From: Tricholomella constricta
Taxonomy: Eukaryota > Basidiomycota > Agaricomycetes > Agaricales > Lyophyllaceae
Length of the DNA: 64,000 nt
NCBI GenBank assembly: GCA_013368375.1
Contig: JAACJP010000035.1
Coordinates: 310,001 to 374,000 of the forward strand
Direction: 5' to 3'
Part shown: positions 23,901 through 34,617 of the stretch, one piece after another
Layout: every line of letters begins with the position of its first letter
How positions within the stretch are numbered: the stretch's first letter is position 1
Notes under the pieces: generated by a model
The model's input: the letters and a program-made list of their open reading frames with translations, nothing else
Databases searched by the model: none
What the model was told of the DNA's origin: nothing
Program-made: the position numbers and the translations under genes

Positions 23901-25147
23901 ACAACGAGAGGTCGTTCACGTTCCAGCTCAATACGGAGGATGGCGGCCATTATTTGCTGCAGGCGATAAGTAAACGGGAGATGACGAAATGGATCGAGAC
24001 GATTAGCCGGGTGACGAAGATGGCTGCAAAGCGCAGACTTACGTACCTTGGGCCGAAGCCGCAGCTGTCTGATCACATACATAGCCATCCGATTGTGGCA
24101 TCGCGGGACCCTAAGGCTGGTGAGTGCCAGTTCCAGTCCTTTGATGCGGGCTGGATGGCTGATTCGTTTTTATAGTGTTTGGCGTGGAGCTGGAGTTCCT
24201 GTTGCAGAGAGAAGCGGGAAATCAACCCGTCGATCCTGCTGCCATTCCGTTTGTGATCGAACAGTGTCTCTCGGAAGTGGAAGTACGCGGTTTAACTGAA
24301 GTTGGTATTTGTGAGTCACACCCACCACTCGTCCATTCGAAGGCTTTTTAATTGACCGTTCCCAAGATCGTATCGCAGGTGCTGTATCCGAGATTAATGC
24401 CCTCAAGGATGCGTTCAACCGAGGTGAGCTTATTCTTCCTACTTGATGTCCAGTATCTTGACCCAGCGTAGGCGAGTCCCCTATCACATCCGCCACCGAT
24501 ATACATGCCGTCTGCGATCTCGTCAAGTCCTGGTTCAGGGTTCTTCCTGAACCCGTCTTCCCATCGTCATCATACTTTGGCGTTATTCAGGCCATGCGTG
24601 CGTTGCCAATCGTTGCGTCACGTCGCACACCTTGTCTGATCTCCTTCTGCAGAACTTGAGAACCTGGATGCGCGCCTCGCCAACATCAGGGACGTAGTGC
24701 AATCTCTGCCTCCAGCGAACTTTAATCTGCTCAGGCGGGTGTCTGAACACCTGGATAGGGTCACTGACTATGAAGAGCACAACCATATGACGGCTGAAGC
24801 GCTAGCGATCGTGTTCAGTCCGAATTTGTTACGGTCGCCTCAGAACGACTTTTCTTTAATCCTTGCCAATATGGGGCACACCCACAAACTTGTAAAAGCC
24901 CTGATCACCCATGTAAGTCCGATCACCTTTGTTCACGTAGAATATGATCTGATTAAAAGTATAGTTCCACGTCATTTTCGATGAGGTTGATCAAGAAGTA
25001 GAGGTCCCCTCAGAGGATGAATATGATTCTCCGATTATGGAGGAAGACGAAGAGGAAGACGAAAGCGACTTACACGTACCTCAAACTCTTGAGCCGGACC
25101 AGTTTTCCTCGGAAACCGATTATTATAAGCAGTATACCCCCACTTAA
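17902..25147 (+). CDS. Bem2-type RhoGAP with RasGEF-like and PH regions
   Basis: Large multi-exon gene, about 2150 codons, close to yeast Bem2 in length. Exons include 17902-18203, 18452-21124, 21183 to about 22002, about 22066-22553, 22622-23289, about 23335-24120, then small exons to the stop at 25145. The N-terminal third is Ser/Pro-rich. A PH-like segment follows (GWKPFKLELKGSKLHFYKPP). A RasGEF-like region comes next (LLLDPHLIARSLVLFHRSVL; WARVGELCRLSGDECSWRAI). A second PH domain ends near MTKWIETISRVTK. The C-terminus is a RhoGAP domain with the arginine finger in GIYRIAG across an intron and the conserved AIVFSPNLLR. RhoGAPs stimulate GTP hydrolysis on Rho-type GTPases; Bem2 acts in polarity and septin or actin organisation at the cortex. 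An acidic tail follows. The segment around 21240-21480 may hide a further intron. Confidence 0.88.
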
Positions 25148-25534
25148 TGCTCCTACCCTCACGACGCATCCCTGGAGCTGGCGTTCATTCTTTCCCGGAG
25201 ATCGATGAGCCACGACATCCGTTGTACCTATAGCAAGCCGCTCGGTTCCAGGCGCACCTTTCCTTCTCAACCTTGGACCCGTAGATTCGTACATTATTAC
25301 CGTGTGCTGGTCGGACGATTCCCTTCTCGCGCTAAGCATTATTACCCCTTTATGCACGTAGCTACGCATACCCCATAGCCATATGATATGTTCTCCCCAA
25401 GAAAAAAGCATGCACCTTGGAATTGTTCGTCCTTTTTTTTGGGCCTGAGATGTGGCTGTGCAGGAAATCAAGTTTACGCGTCTTGGGATTTGCCTGAACT
25501 TGACTTGATCCAAAACTTCTCGAGCGTCCTCATA
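25148..25534. other. Intergenic region between the RhoGAP gene and CCT8
   Basis: 387 bp with the 3' end of one gene and the promoter of the next. No separate feature seen. Confidence 0.6.
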
Positions 25535-27617
25535 ATGTCGCTCAAGGTTCCCAAGTCCCATAATCTCCAGCTTTTCAAGGATGGTTACAAGGTAAGTCAA
25601 TCGAGTCGTATGATGGCCAGCCAGCCCTGACGCCGTGCAAAGCATCTATCTGGGCTCGAGGACGCAGTGTTACGGAACATCCAAGCTGTATCGGAGCTCT
25701 CTGACCTTGTGCGCACGAGTTTCGGCCCTAATGGCGCGTTGTTTCCTTTGATCTCCCTCGTGGATGACTCATAGGCATATAGGACGCAACAAGCTGCTAA
25801 TCAACCATCTTGGCCGTCTTTTTGTGACCTCGGATGCGGCCACCATCATCCGGGAGGTCGAGGTCGTGCATCCCGCTGCGAAGCTCTTGGTGATGGCATC
25901 ACAGGCCCAGGAGGCGGAGGTGCGCATGGCTGCGTGGATATCTGCACCGGAGCGTGTCTGATGGTTTTTAACACTAGATGGGCGATGCGACGAATACGGT
26001 CCTCATCTTGGCGGGCGAGCTGCTCAAGAAAGCGGAACATCTCCTGATCATGGGTCTTCATCCCAGCGAGATCATCAAGGGCTATGAGCTTGCGAGCGTG
26101 AAAGCGCTTGCTGAACTTGAAAGTGCGTCTTTATCGCCCGTGTTTTTTGGTCGTTTTGTGCTGATCTGACGGATCGGTGAAGACCTGTCAAATTTTAGCC
26201 TCCCGACACCTATGACGCAGTCGACGCTCTCATCGGCGCTCAAGCCGGCGATCGCCTCAAAACAATACGGGCATGAAGATGCTCTGGCCTCGCTCGTCGC
26301 AGAGGCAGCTCTTGCGATCATGCCTTCTAACCCTAAAAACTTCAACGTCGATAACGTTCGTGTCGTGAAGATCATGGGTGGGAGTCTCGCAGGAAGTAAA
26401 GTAGTGCAGGGAATGGTCTTTGGTCGTGAACCAGAAGGTAAATTTGGATGAACTTTGACGTATGAATCAAGGCTCATTGGAACGCAGGCCAGGTCAAAAA
26501 AGTTACCCGCGCCAAAGTTGCCGTCTTCACATCTGCCCTCGACGCCGCACAGACGGAAACAAAAGGAACCGTACTCATCAAGAACGCCGATGAGATGCTC
26601 AATTTCACGACAGGGGAGGAGAAACATCTCGAAAAGGTATGTCTAAAACACCTCTCTCCCACTTGCACTCAGAACCGCCACTCTAACCCCACATCCATGG
26701 ACCAGATCTTCAAAGAGATCGCCGACTCGGGCGTCAGAGTGATTGTAGCCGGCTCCACAATCGGCGACCTCGCCATGCACTACCTCAACCGCTTCGGCAT
26801 CGCCGTCCTGCGCGTGCTCTCCAAGTTCGAGCTGCGGCGGCTCTGCCGCGTGGTGAACGCCACCCCGCTCGCGCGCATGGGCGCGCCCACTCCCGAGGAG
26901 GCCGGCTTCATCGACGTGTTCGAGACGATCGAGGTCGGCGGGGACCGCGTGACGGTGCTGCGGCAGCTGGTCGAAGGCGATGCGGGCTTCAACCCGCAGT
27001 CGCTGCACGAGAAGACGCGGACGGCGACGATCGTGCTGCGCGGGGCGACGTCGAACCACCTGGACGACCTCGAACGTGCGATTGACGATGGGGTGAATGT
27101 GATCAAGAGCCTTTTGAAGGACGCGAGGCTGGTGCCTGGGGCGGGTGCGACTGAGGTGGAGCTGGCGAGGAGGGTGGAGACGTATGGGAATGGGATGAAG
27201 GGCCTGGCGCAGCACGCTGTGAAGCGGTATGCGACGGCGCTGGAGGTGGTGCCGAGGACGTTGGCGGAGAATGCGATGGGCGGGGCTGAAGGTAATGAAG
27301 TGCTCAGCCGGCTGTGGGCAAAGCATGAGCAGAAAGGCGGGGAGGCCTGGGGTGTCGACGTCGAGGTGAGCAAGTCGCCTTTCTTGTGCTTATTTCCATC
27401 CCTGACCTGATTGGTGTTATGACAGGCTGAGACGGATGGAACTCTTCTGACTGACGAGCACAAGATTTATGATTCGCTTGCTGCCAAGAGCTGGGCGATC
27501 AAGCTGGCGACCGAGGCTGCGATCTCGGTGCTCAGTGTCGACAGCATCATCATGAGCAAGCCGGCTGGTGGACCCAAGGTTCCGCAGCAGGCGGGCAACT
27601 GGGATGCCGACGACTGA
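25535..27617 (+). CDS. CCT8: T-complex chaperonin (CCT/TRiC) subunit theta
   Basis: About 545 residues in nine or so exons, starting [19 protein letters not shown], a start typical of CCT theta. Group II chaperonin motifs are visible: SFGPNG next to RNKLL, the ATPase loop GDATNT, the VKIMGGS segment, and [14 protein letters not shown]. The end reads [17 protein letters not shown], as in other CCT theta subunits. The protein forms one of eight positions in each ring of the cytosolic chaperonin that folds actin, tubulin and WD-repeat proteins. Introns fall early in the gene; the exon from about 26707 to 27365 codes for the apical and equatorial C-terminal parts. No sign of damage. Confidence 0.95.
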
Positions 27618-29347
27618 TCAATGATCAAGCCACGCAGTTGGAAAAATATACTGATATATTGTGTAAGTAATAGAAGAATTACAATTGGGGCCTTTTACTC
27701 TGCAGTCTGCGGATAGAACTGAGCACATCGATCTATCCCTGGTCCTTTTCGTGTTTGTCGATTATCATTTCTCGGAAGCCTGAATTCCGTACGCATCCTT
27801 AGGCGGACATTTGACTTATCAAATGCCGCACGAAATTGGGTATCGGAATTGGTGGGATTGCGTATCTGGACATGACTGCAGGTTATGTGTTGCTATATCT
27901 AGTTTTCCAGATACCTCAATAGCTTGATGCCGGGTACCCGACTCGGCCAGAGTCCTCTCGCAAAATCCCAGGACCGCTTTTTCCTGCGTTAAGCTTAACT
28001 GAAGCAAAAGGCGAAGAACGCGCGATCAGGAGCAGAAAGCAACCGCCATGTAATTACCCTGGCGATTCAGAGCATCTCCTGATCATGACCTGGTCCAAAC
28101 AACCACATGGCGGAGAAAATCAAGGTAAATTCTGGGGTCACGTAAAATTACCCCGTTAATAACGGCGGAGACTCGAAGAACAACGGTTACACGGGCAAAA
28201 CGGTCACGATATCAGCAAACTTGTCTGGGTCCGGAGCGGCCGAAAGAACAAGAATTTGAGGAACACGTATTTGGTGGGATTCCGTGATATCGTACCTTCG
28301 GAAAGCATTGTGCAAGCGTCGTATCAGTTTGAGGTTCGGGCGGTGCGCTGTAAGGTCGAGGTTTCGACGTTGACGCCACGTTTAGCGGAGCGGGGTTCAA
28401 CGCGGAACTTGGCAAAGAGGCCGACTCGATTGAAGTGTTCGTTGATAGGCTCAAGCCTCAAGTAACGGGCAAGTCTGATTGTTTGAGGGCAACGAGGCTT
28501 AGCTGAGGCTGATATATCGGACTCCCGAGTCGGTGTTACGCCAAAAACTTGGATAATCTTATCTGATAAATGATTTGTTGTGCAATGCACCCTGGCAGAT
28601 CTCCGCGTCCGAGTCGGCAGCGTCGACCTCGCCTGAAACGAACCCGGATTCATTTGACCGCGCAGCCTGCTTAAAGCTGGGGTTCGTGTGTTTCGTTCGG
28701 TGATGCCAGTGATGAGTGCTTCAGGGGCCGCCGATTGCCTTACATACTTCCAAAAGCTGACAATCTGTTCTGCCCGGTGTGAAAATGTCGCCAGCATTGC
28801 TTCTAGTCAAACTCAACTGTCGACTGAAATGTCTATGTTTGGAACAATTATGGAACTCACAAATTGATGCGATACATGATAGGCGGTGGTGTTGTTCTGG
28901 TTCTGGCGTTATGTTATGGATCAGACCTCGCCAGAGATGGTATAGCTTGTTACATACCTGAAGTCTTCGGGTCAGCTTGGGCGGGTGATGTAGGGAACTA
29001 TATCGTACTTATCACCGCGACAAACCAATGGCAAACGGACAGGGTTAACCAAGTGTTAACGTTGCCACTGATGAGATGGGCGGCGGAACCCAGGCACCAA
29101 ACCTGGGAACTTGCGTAGATTCCGTCACGCCTCACAGCCGACGATAGGCGGCCATCCGCTGCAATGCAATGCGAAGAACATGCTATCGGCGAAAGGCCAG
29201 GTTATGACTCGCACCAATCACACGAGGTCGCCAGGTGCGCGTAATCATAAGATCTGGTTGGCTCACACGTTTTTTTTCTCGGCCTCATGGCTTAGCGCCA
29301 TATACAAACAGCTCCATCCAATTCGAGCCTGCTTCCCCCACTCCGCG
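27618..29347. other. 1.7 kb without a recognised gene
   Basis: The first part is the 3' region of CCT8. The frame at 28324-28797 (minus) has no recognisable motif. The last 300 bp would be the promoter of coiled-coil gene A. Confidence 0.45.
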
Positions 29348-30704
29348 ATGTCCCAAGTCGGTTCACTTTCTTCCTTCACATATGCTGGAATAGCTGGTCT
29401 GTCCATGGTCTCCCTCGTCGGGCTCGTCAAGCTCTTGCGCCGTTTCTTTCAAGCATATGACGACATTTCTAGAAGAGATGCCGAGATATCCGAACTGCGT
29501 CGGGCGCTCAAAGCTGCACAATTAGACGCGCAGGCGAAAAACGAGGCGCTGGCTGCCCTGCGTAAAGAGTTGGAGGCAATGAAGTGTCAGGTACAGGAGG
29601 AGCAAAGAGTACTGGACACGGCTCAGAGGCACAATCTGGCTCTTGGAGAGCAGCTTAGCGGCCAAACACGAGAGAATCAGGTTCACAAGGACGAACTCGC
29701 CCGCCTCGGCGAGAAACACGCTCAGACGCTGGCGTTGCTGGACGTCCGGACGATGGAGCTGAAGGGCGCGGAGGCTTTCTTGACGAAGGCCGACGCGCTT
29801 TCTGGCGCGGACGTCATTTTGATGGTGAACGCTTTGAATGCCGAGATCTACCAGACGGCAGCCATTGTTGCGGAGTCGTTTGAGTTCAAGGCCGAAGAAG
29901 GGGGGGATGAGGAAACGAGAACTCAAGAGGAGGTCGCCGCCATGGAGGAGGTTTACGTTAGCGCAGGCGAAATTGTAGGGGCCCCGATGTTGGACCTGTT
30001 ACGATCGTCGAAGCATCATGAGGACCCCACGCTCGTACAGATCGCATTTCAGGCCGGCATGACTGCGTATTCGAATTGGATTTTCACGTCGTGGGACTTT
30101 GAGGATCCGGAGGACAATAATGGGCTAAGCAGGATCTATGATAGAATCAGACACGCAGGTAAGTGTTCGCGATGACGTCTTATCCACCGACTACTTACCA
30201 ACCAATTCCGTTCCAGAGGAACAAGCTGTATCAGGACGATGGCGGGCATTGACACGCGCACATATTCCTCGCATGGCAAACCATGAGCTGGCCATGTACT
30301 TCATGGACGCCTTCGTGAACATCCTTCTTGCCGCAGACGTCGCTCAGCAGCGCTCCGAACTCCAAGAAGCAATTGAATCGCGATTCGCAGAACGAGTAGG
30401 CGTCATCGTGAAGGGTGCGCAAACGCTGCGAAAAGCAATCGGGGAAGAGATCACATCCAGCGACTTCGAGATCGTGTACGTCGCCCACGACAGTCCCTTC
30501 AACCCATCCGCCATGGACGACGCATTTGCGAGCGACTTTGAGAAGGGGAGGGATAAACCTGAACCAGTGTTGTGCACGACCGAACTAGGCCTTACGCGCG
30601 TCGTGAAAGTTCCGGGGAGAGTTGGCGAGTGGGATGAGACCGTCCTTCTGAGGCCGAAGATTGCCCTGAAATCGGGCATCGATGAGATGATGGGTACAGA
30701 GTGA
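29348..30704 (+). CDS. Coiled-coil paralogue A of the Hsp70-linked family
   Basis: Two exons, 29348-30158 and 30217-30704, 432 residues. The N-terminus has a hydrophobic stretch of about 19 residues (YAGIAGLSMVSLVGLVKLL) that may be a membrane anchor. A heptad-rich coiled coil follows (about residues 40-140), then the domain shared with paralogues B-E. Landmarks are LSGADVILMVNALNAEI, SGRWRALTR just after the intron, GEEITSSD, FNPSAMDDAF, VLCTTELGL and a closing LLRPKIALKSG. I do not recognise this domain. Unlike B and C there is no Hsp70-like gene beside it; the neighbour is the SDR-like gene, converging. Cell location and function unknown. Confidence 0.85.
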
Positions 30705-30980
30705 TGCAGCTTAGATACCACTTGCTTTCGACACGACAATTACGTTACTTCATGTCAACCGAGAACCTGCACGGTGTAGATCAGTATGTATTCAGCTATA
30801 TTTTAATATGTACATACCTTACTTACGCGTTTACTGTACATGGAAGCATTGTGAAATCGCTCATTGGAGGGTTAAAGGCGATTGTAAATGATTATAACAT
30901 TATACAGAGATACACTGCAGTAAATAGTCCTGGATAAGACGAGGTAAGTGACAGTCTCAACGGCGAACCTTGATCACATA

Positions 30981-32549
30981 CTATGTAGAAATGTTCACGT
31001 TTCCATCTGGCTTGTGATCTTGATCAACGTCTGGTGCAGCTGCTTTCGTATCCTCCTGAGGCGGATTGGCCAGCTCCCATGCCTTCAAAGCGTCCTCGTA
31101 CGCCTCCCACACCAATCGACCCATCACCTCTCCTCCAAATTCTCCATCATCAGGAATCTCTAACACCTCCTCCTCCAGCCCCTCTTCATCTTTCTCTTTC
31201 CCTTTGCGCTTCTCCTTGGTCGGTTTCTGCTCCGAGGCTAGCGGGTCGACTGGCACGGGAATCTTCAATTTAACAACTGCGCAATCGGCGTACAGTGCCC
31301 CGGGCTTTAGAACCTCTTCCGGCATTTCTGTGACAGATGTATCAATAGGGCTGCCCTTAGAACCCTTGTTCTTATCGGCGGTCCCTTTCGAAACTGGATT
31401 GGAAAGGACTTTGAAAGGAGTCGGCAGAAAGAGCGCGTGCAGCAACGTCTGTGCCGCCGCAGCTGGTGACTTGGTGAAAACTCTGAGGAGAGGCTGGAGA
31501 AGAAGATAGCTATATGATAGATACGTGTTAGCCGGCCTCGCGCACGGAAGGGTGAAACTTACAGCACAACACCTAGACGCGAAAATCCAGAACGAGAGGT
31601 CCAATCTGCATTCAGCAAGAGCGCGATGGTATCTGCTCGGCTTATTCCCGGAGACACACAAACAGCAACTATATTAGACTTCTGTATTTTCGGGCTGACG
31701 ACAGGAATCGTGCTGGTTCCCTCGTCGGTCTTTGGTATCTGTGCGGTAGGAAGTGCGTCCAGGATCCGTTGAAGATGACGTGTGAATATCGACGTGCGCA
31801 GTGATCGAATGCCTTCCTGCAAGAAGAGCGACGTTGAGGGAGATGAAGATCGGGAGGGGAATGGGATGGTAAATGAAGGTCCTGCCGCAGCGGCATAGAA
31901 TGGGTTGACCACTGTAATGATGCGAATGTCTCGTTCGACAGGGGCCACGAGGAGTGCTGGCAGCAGAAGCGTTGTCATTAGGAATGTGGCCAGAGACCCT
32001 GCCTCTCGCTTCGATGTAATATCTTCCAGTGTCTGCGTCCGCGAAACAAATGCAGCAGAGCCAATGTGTTGATACTCATGCGCGAATATGATAGCGTCAA
32101 TTCGCTGGTCCGAGCCAGTCAAAAAACGTGTGCAGAAAGAACGAATAGACGAAGGTGAGGTCAGATCGCACTGTTCCGCGTATATTTCTTCGTTCGAGAA
32201 AGTCGTCCGCAGAAGAGAGATAATAATGGTAACCTCGGGTGAGTCAATTGGGTGAGGTGAAAGTGCGATGATATGGGCGCCTCGTTGCGCTAAAGATTGG
32301 AGGACTGTGAGTCCGATCGGTGTAAAAACCCCCTGTGTGGCCATGCATGTAAATTTCAAGTTCCCTTGGGAGGGTCCAACGTACCGTAACCAGTATCTTT
32401 CGCGCATTCAGGTCCCTCTCTCGGTTCGTTCTGCGTCCTTGCGAAAAAGCTCGAAGAACAAGCACAGTAACAATCGCTAACACGATGTGGACCACGTATT
32501 TAGTCGGAAAAAAGGCGGAGAACGCAGCGCCAGCAATCTTGAGAACCAT
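30981..32549 (-). CDS. Membrane-anchored SDR-like (Rossmann-fold) protein
   Basis: Three exons on the minus strand, with introns at about 32337-32387 and 31509-31561. The N-terminus has a hydrophobic segment (VVHIVLAIVTVLVLRAF), then a Rossmann start (ILVTGVFTPIGLTVLQSLAQ). The next blocks follow the short-chain dehydrogenase plan: EQCDLTSPSSIRSF, DAIIFAHEY and IRIITVVNPFY. The canonical TGxxxGxG is altered (TGVFTPIG) and I cannot find the catalytic YxxxK, so it may be a divergent or non-catalytic member. The C-terminus carries a Lys/Glu-rich extension (KEKRKGKEKDEEG). Start at 32549 puts the hydrophobic segment near the N-terminus; an upstream in-frame ATG at about 32648 is possible. It sits among the coiled-coil genes without obvious relation to them. 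Confidence 0.75.
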
Positions 32550-32780
32550 AGGCGCAGTTCTAGATGGTGGGGCACGTTCAAGACAATAATTCCATGCCTT
32601 GAGGCGTCTTTGAGAGAAGACAAGGATTAAGTTTGAAGTGACGCTCATGTTTATTTGGTTTACACTGATCCAGTCTACATAAGGCTTCAGATTAAACAAC
32701 GCCAATTCCTAAAACCCAACTACTACGAGCGTCCGGACAGTCTTGCTTGCATCCAGATGGGAACTGACCGTACAATAAAT

Positions 32781-34430
32781 TCACGACAGACTTTCCTCCT
32801 TCAACACAGAGCAAAGGATGACCTTTGGCTTCAATAACATCCCCCCCTGGAAGTCCTCGTCTACCTTAATCCGACTGCACAGGCCCAATTCAGTCGACCC
32901 AGCGACGCGTTCACCGGCTTTACTCTTTCTGAATGGCCCTTTGTCCTCTGCATACGTGTCATCCATGGTCTCCGGGTTAAACTCAGACCCCTGTTCCACT
33001 GTGATTGGTAAAATGTCTATGGAAGTGATGTTTTCCCCGATGGCGGTACGCAGACGGAGGGCTAGATTGATAATCACTGACAGTCGGTCTTGAAGATTGT
33101 CGGGAAACCTGCTCGATTCCGGTGGTGACCAGCCTGCTAAAACCAAAGTTTCTGCGGTGCAATGAGTAATCCATCTAAGACTGTGCGCGAGGGTGTCTGA
33201 TCTTGTCGCGTGGGATTGTATCATCGAGCGCCATCGCCCAGCGGCAGACTGTTTATCTAGCAAAAGTAAATGATTATAAGTAAGTCGCTCATTTCTGGAG
33301 CTATCGACAAGCCTACCTTTTCCAATGATGTTGGCATAGATGCTTTTCAAAATCGTCTCATCCCGTCTCAAAGTCCAGGACTCGACGATCATCTTGGAAC
33401 ATCGGACGAGGCATACTTGTAAAGCCAGTTGTACCATTGTAGGATCAAATCCGGGTTGGCCTCTCTGGGAAACTAACGCCTGCACCAAGTCTTCGCCTAG
33501 TGTCGATCGTGCAGCCGACACCTCCTGTGTTGTTGGCGTCCGGCCCTGGGTGTAATCCAAAGAATCGGCCATGAACGCCGCGCTTTGTAAAATCTCGGCG
33601 TTCAACGCGTTTGCCATCGCGATGACTTCGGCCCCCGACAAAGAATCCGCCTGGTTAATAAACAGCTGCGCGCTCTGCAGCTCCGCCGCCCTTTGTATCA
33701 ACTGGCTGCGAGTGATCTCGTGGTTGGCCTCGGCGCGACGAAGCTCGTCCTTGATGACGTGAAGTTCCTGACTTTGGCGATCGCAGTGAATGCTGAAGTC
33801 GCGATCTCGCTGCTGGGCGGTTGCAAGGTCGCGCAGGAGACTTGATATCTGTCGTTGGCGTCCGAACCTCTCCCTCTCAAAGTTCTCGAGATTCTCTCGC
33901 ATCTGCTCATTTTCCTTCGACAATTTTCCAATCGTTTCCCTGAGCCCGTCATATTCGTCGCGAGTATGATGTGTCCGATTACGGGTGTCTCGCCCGACAG
34001 GACCGCGAGACCCATATCTATCGTGAGCCCGTGTCTCTTGCGTACTCGATCTGGAGGCGGCAATGGGAGCAGAGTGATCGTGGTCTTCTGGCCCTCGTCT
34101 TTGGGTGGCTTGTTTGGCCGTGCGGTCACTCCGCATCTCGTTCCTTTCACGAGGCGGCGCCTTTTTTCTAACCATTTCCGAATAGGAGGCCTGTGGTGCA
34201 CTTCCGCTGTAGGATTCAGCCATGCCAGTGGTAGGGGGAAGGTGGTCTATGTCTGGAGTGGTCGAGTTTCGCTCGGTGCAGAAGGATGCCTGTGAATTCC
34301 CCCGTTTTACGCTAATATTATGACCTCTACTGTCGGATGTGGGATTGGCTTCCTCGTTTCTTGCAGGCTTCTCCGATGATGATGCCGGGAAAAAATTCGA
34401 AAGGAAGGATAAGGATGGCAAGTTGACCAT
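32781..34430 (-). CDS. Coiled-coil paralogue B, divergent partner of Hsp70-like gene 1
   Basis: Two exons, 34430-33317 and 33256-32781, 529 residues. The 60-bp intron is a multiple of three and in frame, so it could be missed by gene finders; its position just before AAGRWRSM matches the family. The N-terminal half is polar (Arg/Ser/Glu-rich) and passes into a coiled coil (about residues 165-275). The shared domain follows: LSGAEVIAMANALNAEILQS, AAGRWRSMIQ, GENITSID, FNPETMDDTY, GSTELGLCS, LLKPKVILCSVL. Its ATG is 187 bp from that of Hsp70-like gene 1 on the other strand. Function unknown; a dedicated partner of the ATPase is an inference from position. Confidence 0.85.
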   Translation of the reverse strand: MVNLPSLSFLSNFFPASSSEKPARNEEANPTSDSRGHNISVKRGNSQASFCTERNSTTPDIDHLPPTTGMAESYSGSAPQASYSEMVRKKAPPRERNEMRSDRTAKQATQRRGPEDHDHSAPIAASRSSTQETRAHDRYGSRGPVGRDTRNRTHHTRDEYDGLRETIGKLSKENEQMRENLENFERERFGRQRQISSLLRDLATAQQRDRDFSIHCDRQSQELHVIKDELRRAEANHEITRSQLIQRAAELQSAQLFINQADSLSGAEVIAMANALNAEILQSAAFMADSLDYTQGRTPTTQEVSAARSTLGEDLVQALVSQRGQPGFDPTMVQLALQVCLVRCSKMIVESWTLRRDETILKSIYANIIGKGRLVDSSRNERLTYNHLLLLDKQSAAGRWRSMIQSHATRSDTLAHSLRWITHCTAETLVLAGWSPPESSRFPDNLQDRLSVIINLALRLRTAIGENITSIDILPITVEQGSEFNPETMDDTYAEDKGPFRKSKAGERVAGSTELGLCSRIKVDEDFQGGMLLKPKVILCSVLKEESLS

Positions 34431-34617
34431 GGTGGTCACAGTCCAGGAAACGACAGCATGCAGCGGCCATTTCTTTAAGGTTTGATCTCATGGCAATAGT
34501 GCGTCTCGTCTTTCAACGTGTACGACGCGTGTGTGACAATGGAAGAGGTAAAACGCATTTTTAATCTACTTTTATATGGTCCGGCCTGCAGTAGAACTTC
34601 TTCCTTCCACATCCATC
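34431..34617. promoter_or_regulatory. Shared divergent promoter region, paralogue B / Hsp70-like 1
   Basis: The only DNA between two start codons pointing away from each other. A TATA-like TTTTATATGG lies at about 34570-34579 on the Hsp70 side, 40-48 bp before its ATG. No clear alternating GAA/TTC heat-shock element was found. Confidence 0.6.

Noticed and set aside
26643..27463. Long minus-strand frames of 227 codons
   Set aside because: They are shadows of the CCT8 exon in high-GC codon-biased DNA; no domain.
34431..34617. Heat-shock elements in the divergent promoter
   Set aside because: GAACTTC-like stretches occur but spacing does not match alternating nGAAn units.
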